From assembly GCA_015680685.1 (NCBI GenBank), contig MNCI01020918.1, positions 125,153-189,152 of the forward strand: DNA of 64,000 nucleotides. The letters run 5' to 3'. The notes below the pieces were generated by a model that saw only the letters and a program-made list of their open reading frames with translations, did no database searches and was not told the origin of the DNA. A program made the translations under genes and the position numbers. Below, piece by piece: positions 57,155-64,000 of the stretch (positions are counted from its first letter, which is position 1; each line of letters begins with the position of its first letter). This DNA comes from Gnetum montanum (taxonomy: Eukaryota > Streptophyta > Gnetopsida > Gnetales > Gnetaceae).

Positions 57155-59134
57155 TTACTGAAATGGGGGATATCCCCCATAACTAAACGGTTGAGTATGG
57201 CAAGGATTAATAAATGAAGAATGAGGATCCTTGCATATTGGAATTATTGACACCGGTCCAAACTTATCCCCTTGGATTTTACGCACTTTGTAATAAACAC
57301 AGTGGGGCACTTCATACGATGTAGTTCCCGGATAACGAGTTGACCCACTATGATGGTTAGGACCGTTAGATGGTATGCAAGGATTGGGCTGATGCCTCCC
57401 ATGGTTGTGTTCATTGGGCCTTGTGGTTGTTGGAGTGTTAGTTGGTGGCCCTGATGAAGGTACATGAGGCGCTGGGTTCGAAGGTAAGGATGCACCACAT
57501 TGTTGGACTTGTGCTGGGTTGGAAGATGCAGTGGCCTCAGAGTTATGTTGTCCCTTCCTACGGCCGTGTTTAAAGAAAGGACGTCTTTGATGTTGAGGAG
57601 GCTCTTCACTGTAGTTAGTAGCAGCAGCACAAGTGTTGTTCATGGGTTGCGGTGGTACAAACACCTGAGGAACAGTTGGTGGCATTGTGGAAGGAGGGAA
57701 AGGATAAGAATGTTGAAAGTTAGGAGGAGGATAAGGTGCACAAGGTGGTGGTTGTGTTGGAGGTATGGGTTGATGGTATTGTGAAGAATGGTATTGTGGT
57801 GAGATAAAGTGTGGTGGCCCAGTTGAAGAAACAGGATGTTGAACGTTATAAGCATTTGGATTCGGAAAATGTGAAGGGTGCCTCCAGTCTAAGGGTGGAT
57901 TCCCCCACGACTGGGATTGTTGCCACTGTGGTCTAACACAGTATCTCTGTACGAACTCTGGATGTAACGTGTTTCCCCAATGCTCATGTAGATGTAACAA
58001 TATTGGGCATTGGCCTTTGGGGTGATCGTACAGGCATATGTTGCATTCATATGTAGGATTGGCAGTTGAGCACTTAGTCCCTTCATTTCTTCTTTCCGAA
58101 TGTCTATTATTTTGTCCTGCTTCTTGGGTTGTCAAAACTCTATCTCCAATGATGTTGATATATTCTCCACACTTTTGATTCATCCATTCCAACATCTTAT
58201 TGATCTTTGCCTCGGCTTCTTCTAACAATTGTTGTATTGGCAAAGATGATGTTTCCACCTTGAGATTTGTTGATCTCTCCTTGTTATGATCATGGACCTT
58301 TGTTGAGTTAAGATTTTGGTCCCGTTGATGTTTTTCAACACTCTCCCATGTAGCTATTTCTCCTTCTTCTTTTGCTACCCGCTTAATAAGCTCTTGGATT
58401 TGATGGGTTCGTAGGTTGTATAGTTGACCTCGGGCATACGTTCCTAAGGTCTCTCTTGTTTCATTACGTAGCCCATCAATGATATGGTACATTAGCCTTT
58501 CCTCGGAAAACCCATGGCCTGGACAGTTGTTTAACAGTGAATAATATCTTTCTAAGGCCATGTCCAAGGGTTCATGTTTTTCTTGTTTCCATCCTTGGAT
58601 TTGTTTCCTCAAGGCTGACACTCTTGCGTAGGTTTGATATTTTTCGTTAAAGACTTCTACCATTGTTGACCAGCGTCGTATCGAATTTGGTTTTAACGAT
58701 CTATACCATACTTTAGCTTGGTCAACGAGTGTCATAGGAAAGAGCTTCAGTTTTTGCCAACTGTTATCAATGTTATTCCATGTGCAGGCATCGTAGAAGG
58801 CTAGTAAATGTTGATGCGGATCTAAGTCATAGCCTCCTGAAAATTTAGGAAAGTTGTTTAAATCGAGCCTGGGTAGTCGGCTCTCTTTACGATGCCTACG
58901 TGAGATTCGAACAGCCTCTTGTATTTGCGTGAAGCTTGTAGTGGCCAGTGGGGGTTCATCGTCATCAGGTAAGTTATGTCTTCTTGTGTTATGATGACGT
59001 TGTTTTTGTTCATTCTTATAGGAAACTCCCACTTCAGGTTGTATACTCCAACTTTCATCGTCATATAGCTCATTGGTTCTCCAATGAACATCCTCACTAA
59101 GTGTGGCGTTATTATCATCTTGTCGGAGAGACAT
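57155..59134 (-). CDS. Athila-like gag polyprotein, intact
   Basis: 659 codons without a break. Residues 1-90 are acidic and polar with an RRHRKESRLPRLD patch. Residues 93-260 are the gag (capsid) domain: NNFPKFSGGYDLDPHQHLLA, FYDACTWNNIDNSWQKLKLF, VWYRSLKPNSIRRWSTMVEV, then ERLMYHIIDGLRNETRETLG. Residues 370-390 hold a zinc finger CNICLYDHPKGQC (C-x2-C-x3-H-x4-C, the Athila spacing). The last ~250 residues are rich in P, H, Q and N. It would form the particle that packages element RNA in the cytoplasm. It begins 113 bp after the primer site. It is the only long intact retrotransposon protein in the window. Confidence 0.9.
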   Translation of the reverse strand: MSLRQDDNNATLSEDVHWRTNELYDDESWSIQPEVGVSYKNEQKQRHHNTRRHNLPDDDEPPLATTSFTQIQEAVRISRRHRKESRLPRLDLNNFPKFSGGYDLDPHQHLLAFYDACTWNNIDNSWQKLKLFPMTLVDQAKVWYRSLKPNSIRRWSTMVEVFNEKYQTYARVSALRKQIQGWKQEKHEPLDMALERYYSLLNNCPGHGFSEERLMYHIIDGLRNETRETLGTYARGQLYNLRTHQIQELIKRVAKEEGEIATWESVEKHQRDQNLNSTKVHDHNKERSTNLKVETSSLPIQQLLEEAEAKINKMLEWMNQKCGEYINIIGDRVLTTQEAGQNNRHSERRNEGTKCSTANPTYECNICLYDHPKGQCPILLHLHEHWGNTLHPEFVQRYCVRPQWQQSQSWGNPPLDWRHPSHFPNPNAYNVQHPVSSTGPPHFISPQYHSSQYHQPIPPTQPPPCAPYPPPNFQHSYPFPPSTMPPTVPQVFVPPQPMNNTCAAATNYSEEPPQHQRRPFFKHGRRKGQHNSEATASSNPAQVQQCGASLPSNPAPHVPSSGPPTNTPTTTRPNEHNHGRHQPNPCIPSNGPNHHSGSTRYPGTTSYEVPHCVYYKVRKIQGDKFGPVSIIPICKDPHSSFINPCHTQPFSYGGYPPFQ

Positions 59135-59246
59135 TGTTGTGTGCGAATTTATGTGACTTTTAATAATTTCTTCTTTTTAAGAGATATATCGTTAAGTTCT
59201 TTACAGCGACCTTGTATGATATAACTAATCTAGATAACTAGCACCA

Positions 59247-59264
59247 TCCCCGGCAACGGCGCCA
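59247..59264 (-). other. Primer binding site of element D (tRNA-Asp)
   Basis: The plus strand reads TCCCCGGCAACGGCGCCA, identical to the 3' end of plant tRNA-Asp(GUC) including CCA. The minus strand is therefore a perfect 18-nt primer site, one base from the LTR end. tRNA-Asp primers are known for Athila elements. Confidence 0.9.
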
Positions 59265-59265
59265 A

Positions 59266-60272
59266 TGATGAGTGGCGAGGTACCCCTACACTCAACCATA
59301 CGAAACGAGCGTCGCACGCGCGATCCGGTCGAACTCCGCAGATGGACTAGTTGTGGCACCTAGATAGTTAGCCTTAGGTCGCAGTTCGCTGTCTTCCCAT
59401 CTAGACTAGTTTTGCATATGTCACGTATGGTTTAGTCTAGATGAGGTGTATGATGTGTCCTAATTCTAATGCTACTCCTGAAGGCAGTGGAAAATAATAT
59501 TTAACTAAATCTAAGCTAAGAGGAAAAGGGTAAGAAAATCTAATCTAGCCTAAGTGCGACGAGCAACCGATTCCTTGATCAACCGTACACATCTTGGACT
59601 TCGTGCACGACTGCCACTGGGACTACCAAGCATAGGCCTAGGTACGCCACTGGGATTACCAAGCGCAGACCCCAAATACGCCACTGGGTTACCAAGCGTA
59701 GATCCCCCTAGCTACACCACTGGGCTACCAAGCAGTCACACTTAAATGCTCGTAATCAAGTCGTACTCGTTCCACTTCTAGGAGTTTAAGGGTTGAGAGA
59801 CTAATCGCGATGAGTAACCGATTCCTTAACTAGCCGTACACACCCGTAGATGCTCATAGCTAAGTCGTACTCACACCGCGCTATGAAAGCAATAAATAAC
59901 ATGAAATAAATAACAATAAATAAACTAAGTGAATGCTGCAATGATGAAGTAATCTCGATCTTTATTGCCGGTCATGTGCATGTCCAAGTACGGCACACTC
60001 GAATAAAGACACCGTACAATCACATTCACCACACTACGGGCAGACACGGGAAAATTCTAACTCTGGAGGGATCAAACTGCCAGAGCTTCGCTACACTAAA
60101 ACTGGGATGGAAATGAGGGAGAGCCGCCTCTTATTTATAGAAATTTCAGCTGACTACGATATCGGGTACGCGATATCGCAGGGAAGGACGCGATATCGCA
60201 GGGGATGCGATATCGCATCAGCTGCGATATCGCGTATGCGATATCGCGGCTGATGCAAACCGCGTCTCATCA
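59266..60272 (-). repeat. 5' LTR of element D
   Basis: 1007 bp, TGATGAG ... CTCATCA. The minus-strand TATA box (CTATAAATAA) is at 60131-60140. Upstream of it in transcription lie five exact GCGATATCGC palindromes (60170, 60190, 60207, 60224, 60238) and one degenerate copy near 60157. The R/U5 part contains short repeats of GGTTACCAAGCG type on the plus strand (CACTGGGNTACCAAGC, 59613-59735). Confidence 0.9.
60157..60247 (-). promoter_or_regulatory. Array of GCGATATCGC palindromes in the U3 of element D
   Basis: Five perfect 10-bp palindromes and one partial copy, spaced 14-20 bp (start to start), ending about 20-30 bp from the TATA box. The copy number differs from the other LTR, which has two exact copies, so it changed after insertion or during assembly. 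Confidence 0.8.
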
Positions 60273-60277
60273 AATAT
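60273..60277. other. Target site duplication, right copy (AATAT)
   Basis: It directly follows CTCATCA and matches 51543-51547. Confidence 0.85.
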
Positions 60278-62300
60278 TAATGAATCCAAAGGGCATGACT
60301 AAGAACTCATAATGTTATTATCATGTCTTGAAAGTTGTCTTAGATACATCTTCCTCTTTCATCCTAACTTATGATATCCTAGATTCAAGTCAATCTTAGA
60401 GAATGCTTTAGGTTCTCTTAAACAGTCAAAAAAATCATTAATTCTAGCTAAAAGATACTGATTTATGATTGTAACATAATTAAACTATTTGTAATGAATG
60501 GAAAACATCAAACTACAATCCTTCTTCTTAACAAAGATCATAGGCACTTTCAAAGATAAAAAATTTAGTTGAATTGTACCCTTATAGCTTACGAATCTAT
60601 ATCTTAAGTTTTATAAGTTTCATAGGACATATCCTATGAGGTACCTTGGAAATTAGTTGGGTTCTAGGCTTGAATATGATCTTAAACTTAACTTCTCTAT
60701 TACAAGGAAACCTAGGAAGTTCCTTCTTGAATATATCCAAGGGCTCTTAAATCACTAGGATCTACTCTATGTTCTCCTTAGGCTCATTATACATCTAAAT
60801 CATTGAGTGACTATGACCTTGCTTGTACAATGATTGAAACTTCTTACCTGTTACCAAGTTAATATTAATCTATGTTTTACTTATTTGGATTATGACTTCC
60901 TTTCCACTAGTGGATAGAAGAATGAGGATCTTATTCCTATAATCAAAAATCCTTGTAACTTAGTTGGCTAATTCATCTCAAGAATTACATCATGTGCTTG
61001 AAGCCTCATCACCATGAGATCATTATATCATTGATACCCTTGAATCTTCACTTGTACTAAGGGTAGCATCTTTGAGACCACTATAATAGGGGAGTTGGCT
61101 ATCTAATACACTAGGGAAGAGTAAATGGATGTGGAATTAAGTTGTAGCTATCTTACTATTCTAGAGTCCACAAGAGAATAAGTAGCTATGGGATCAATAA
61201 ATATTAAAAATAAAAATCCATTAATAGTGCTTTTGGTATTCTTGACTATGTTAAAATACTCATCCATGGGTTGTTCTATCAAAGCATAGATTCTTGATTT
61301 GTATTTCATATCCTTGTGCTATCTATCCTTCTTGCCCTATGGGTTGGTTGTTAGACCTCTTCCAATCTTATTTACAATTAATCTAGCAAGACACTCCCAC
61401 TATCTATGTCTAGGATTTCCGTGTACATTGTAGTTTGGATACTTATGCATGAAACATCTTAATTATTCATAGGTAAAATACCTAATATTATTATTAAGTT
61501 GCTTCCAAGATTAATCATAAGTTGACTCTTCCTCTTTCCAAGGTTTTCTTTCTTCTTATTATCCAAATCCATAATTCATTCTATCACCAATGCCTTGGTG
61601 TACGCTAAATCATATTTAGTAAAACTAATGGAAATTAAGTCTATGAAAATAAGCTTAATTAATCCATTGATGAAATAGTTGCTCATCTCTTTATTATTAT
61701 CCTATAAATTAATAGAAAGTTATCCAACTAGAGAAACTTAGCATTACACTCAAAAATAATGAGGTCACCTTGCTTTAGGTTGGATAATTCCTTGGTCTTG
61801 ATCTTTCCAAATTCCTTGGACACATATCTCTCTTTGAATACATTAACAAGGTCAACCTCCTATACCTCCATATCATTCCAAGCTCTAGAAATTTTAGTTA
61901 TTTGCTATTAATGATTAGCTACACTTATAAGTTGATAATTAGCCAACTAATTCTATTACACTGTATCATAATCCATGAGTTTGAAAGCTTCTTCAACCTC
62001 ATGCAACTAATTCAAAGTTGTTGCAAGGTTCTTTGTTCCATAAAAATTTGATAGGCTTAATTTCTCAAACTGTTTTATGAGTAATTATCTAATGGGTCTT
62101 CTACGTTGGCAAATTGATCATTATTTTGTTCACCATTCACTATGTTGGACTAATTTTAACTCTACAAATTAGCAATCTCTTACATCAAGTTATTTTGTGA
62201 GGCTTTTCTATTGGGTTATTTGAGTTTGTCCTATTTAGGATCTAAACTTCTCTTCTTGTGACATCCAAAACTACAAATCCAAGAATACTTATCAAACCAT
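60273..62300 (-). pseudogene. Element E, right part: gag, protease and RT start
   Basis: gag text near 61640-61860 (VNVFKERYVSKEFGKIKTKE, LSNLKQGDLIIF), a decayed zinc knuckle near 61385-61450, protease near 60950-61210 (IDPIATYSLVDSRIVRQL with the first stop read as glutamine, then VILEMN at the place of VILGMDW), and RT text at 60273-60420 (DLNLGYHKL, KTTFKT, HYEFLVMPFGFIN). The last motif, MPFGLTNAPA in relatives, is cut after FIN by element D and continues at 51547. AT-rich, with many stops. Confidence 0.7.
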
Positions 62301-62302
62301 TA

Positions 62303-62315
62303 GCACTAATACCAA
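62303..62315 (-). other. Primer binding site of element E (tRNA-iMet type)
   Basis: The minus strand reads TTGGTATTAGTGC, two changes from TTGGTATCAGAGC. The presumed LTR edge TGTAATACA starts at 62318. Confidence 0.6.
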
Positions 62316-62317
62316 CT

Positions 62318-62700
62318 TGTAATACATCACTAAATAGGCTTAGGTTAGAAATGTATTACCTATAAAAATAAAATGCATCTTAATAAAAATAAAAAATTTC
62401 CAAAAGAATTGTGGCAAGAAAAATAGTAGAAAACCATAAAAATGGGTATAGAGGGACACATAAATATCATAAACAATATATAGAAAAATGAGATACAATG
62501 TTGATAGTCCCTTGCATATAAAACTTAACATATTCACTTAATAAAAAGCAACAACAAGCATATTCATATTCCACAAATTTTTGAAGACCTCTGCAAAATT
62601 TTGTACTCTATAATATCTATCTAGTCTTTTTGTCATTTTCTAATCCATCCACTTGAATAAAATTTTATAATGTAACACTTAGAGTCAGTTAGTAGTTAGC
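62318..62700 (-). repeat. Partial 5' LTR of element E
   Basis: The sequence beyond the primer site up to roughly 62700 should be E's 5' LTR. I find no matching copy at the other end (49376), because E's 3' end is missing. The right limit is uncertain, since another element's LTR follows at 62797. Confidence 0.4.
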
Positions 62701-62796
62701 ATTAGTCAATAATCCCATACATCCCTAATTTTTGTAAAGAAAGCTTGGTCCTATCCTGTTAACTCAAGGATGCTTTTTTAGTTAGTTGTGAGGGTA

Positions 62797-63675
62797 TGAC
62801 GAAGCATTAGTTGGCTGTGTTGATGGATAGGTGTTGACATAGCCTCATCAATGCATTCCTATTGATGCATGTATTGAAACATTGATGCATATGCATTGGT
62901 GTAGTATTTATTTTTGCCTATAAATATGTGTGCTTCAATTGTGTATTGAAAATGTTTTTTCCAATAGCGTAGCCAAACCCTTGTAGTTTAATTTTGTAGT
63001 CTTAGAGAACAATCAGTAAGTGCCCGAAGTGTGGATCTGAGTCAATTTTACGATATCTTATTAAAGTGGCAATGTAGCTGGACACATTCCATGAACAGTA
63101 ATAAGATCAAGATTAATTCGTAGTAATTGTAGCACTTTGACTTAGATTAAATTTACTTTCTATGTAATTTACTCTTAATGTACTTAGTTAAAATTTATGT
63201 TTTCATGCATATTAATCAATTAGTGGAATAAGTACAACCAATTTCAAGCATAAACACATATTCACTTAGTAACCCAACAATGTTATTTCTTGGTTCACCT
63301 AGTAGCATAATGCTTGGTAATCCCAGTAGTAGATATGTGAGTTTAGGATGTGTACAGCAAGCTGGGAACATACACTGATCATCCTTAGGATAGTTTAGAC
63401 TTTATGTTTTGTTGTTAATTAGATTAAATTCTTAACTTCTCTATGATCATTAGGATTAACATAAGGTCAAACAACATCAATAATCATATGCCTCACTCTC
63501 GAATAAATCATATGTCGTAAAGCTACTACTAGTCCAAGTGGAAAGATAGTGAATTATGATCAATAATTAATGATCTAGATGCCATACTAGTCACATCCAA
63601 GGAATTCAATTAGATCATGCGTGATTTCTTGTGATTCATATGGTTGGGCATAAGGGGGGTACCCACTGCTCATCA
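62797..63675 (+). repeat. 3' LTR of another Athila-like element (I)
   Basis: It starts TGACGAA directly after a polypurine tract (GTTGTGAGGGTA, 62785-62796) and ends CTCATCA. Blocks such as GTGGAATAAGTACAACCA and GCTTGGTAATCCCAGTAG match the LTR at 15807-16618, so it belongs to the same family. TATA box TATAAATA at 62919-62926 with a 12-bp palindrome ATGCATATGCAT at 62885-62896. The internal part to its left is missing or reduced to under 100 bp. Confidence 0.7.
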
Positions 63676-64000
63676 CTATTCTTTGATAAATTTCCTTCTT
63701 TTAGTTCTAATCAATTATTTATATATCTTAACTAAATTTTATCTATAACTGTTAGTTGCATTCTTAATATTCTTCCTAGCCCGCATGTAACCCTTATCAA
63801 AGAAATTATTTTGAGCACCTTGTTATTGGAAATGCACAACTTTCTTAGTTGCTACAAGAATATTTTTTTCATGCTCTTTATGTCACCTTTTAAGTGGTCA
63901 TTTGTTATGTGATAAATTCATATATTTTTTCTTGAATTTTGGGATGACTCTATACTAAATATTTTTTTTATATTCTTATTTTTTATTATTTAAGAAATAA
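63676..64000. other. AT-rich sequence without recognisable features
   Basis: No coding, repeat or LTR edge is visible in the last 325 bases. Confidence 0.4.

Larger units (their letters stand above)
51548..60272 (-). mobile_element. Young Athila-like non-autonomous element D (gag + ORF2, no pol)
   Basis: Two near-identical LTRs (51548-52365 and 59266-60272) with ends TGATGAG and CTCATCA, flanking AATAT duplications, a perfect tRNA-Asp primer site and a polypurine tract. Inside, on the minus strand, are an intact gag (57155-59134) and ORF2 (52537-55312). No RT, RNase H, integrase or protease is readable in the 1.8-kb spacer or elsewhere. It is CpG-rich compared with its host and inserted into the RT of element E. 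The relation to the full-length element H is shown by the shared gag, ORF2 and LTR ends. Confidence 0.9.

Noticed and set aside
59247-59264. Perfect 18-base tRNA-Asp 3' end on the plus strand
   Set aside because: Only the 3' 18 bases are present, with no cloverleaf upstream. Its place one base from an LTR end shows it is a primer binding site.

Overview
This window is nuclear DNA from a seed plant with a large, repeat-filled genome. I see no bacterial gene organisation, rRNA, tRNA gene or CRISPR. Nearly all recognisable coding sequence belongs to LTR retrotransposons of the Ty3/gypsy superfamily, at very different stages of decay. The size, nesting and depth of CpG loss would suit a gymnosperm, but nothing in the sequence fixes the species.

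Layout. (1) 1-16618, + strand: an old Athila-like element (called H here): gag, protease, RT, RNase H, integrase, a long spacer, a second large ORF ('ORF2') and a 3' LTR ending CTCATCA. It is AT-rich, nearly free of CpG and full of stops, many where an aligned relative has CAG, CAA or TGG. A second element, F (9705-14208), sits inside its ORF2. F has gag, protease and an integrase/chromodomain tail, but no RT. (2) 16619-22010: the only stretch that looks partly genic. It holds a block that still has CpG (about 18640-19640) and then a 72-codon exon resembling exon 1 of a plant purple acid phosphatase. (3) about 22010-49375, - strand: three pieces (A, B, C) of related Tat-lineage elements with 2-3 kb LTRs, gag, protease, RT, RNase H, a second RNase H-like domain and integrase. 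B carries an intron-containing reading region in antisense (+) orientation between protease and RT. C shows the start of a similar one in the same place. Families of short degenerate repeats border these blocks. (4) 49376-62700, - strand: an old Tekay/Del-like chromovirus (E). Its RT is split by a young element D (51548-60272). D has near-identical LTRs, a 5-bp target duplication (AATAT), a perfect tRNA-Asp primer site, an intact 659-codon gag and an ORF2, but no pol. (5) 62797-63675: the 3' LTR of a third Athila-like element.

How the parts relate. H and D belong to one Athila-like family: homologous gag, homologous ORF2, the same LTR ends and a similar polypurine tract. H has pol and D does not, so D looks like a non-autonomous member that would need pol supplied by a relative. 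A, B and C are Tat-lineage, recognised by the second RNase H-like domain. The relative order of insertions is clear in two places (F into H, D into E) and uncertain where A, B, C and E meet.

Most new-looking features: the antisense spliced region in B and C, the repeat modules that border each block of the Tat elements, the GATATC-centred palindromes just upstream of the TATA box in Athila-like LTRs, and the pol-less gag+ORF2 element. Domain calls come from reading motifs by eye. No database search was possible.
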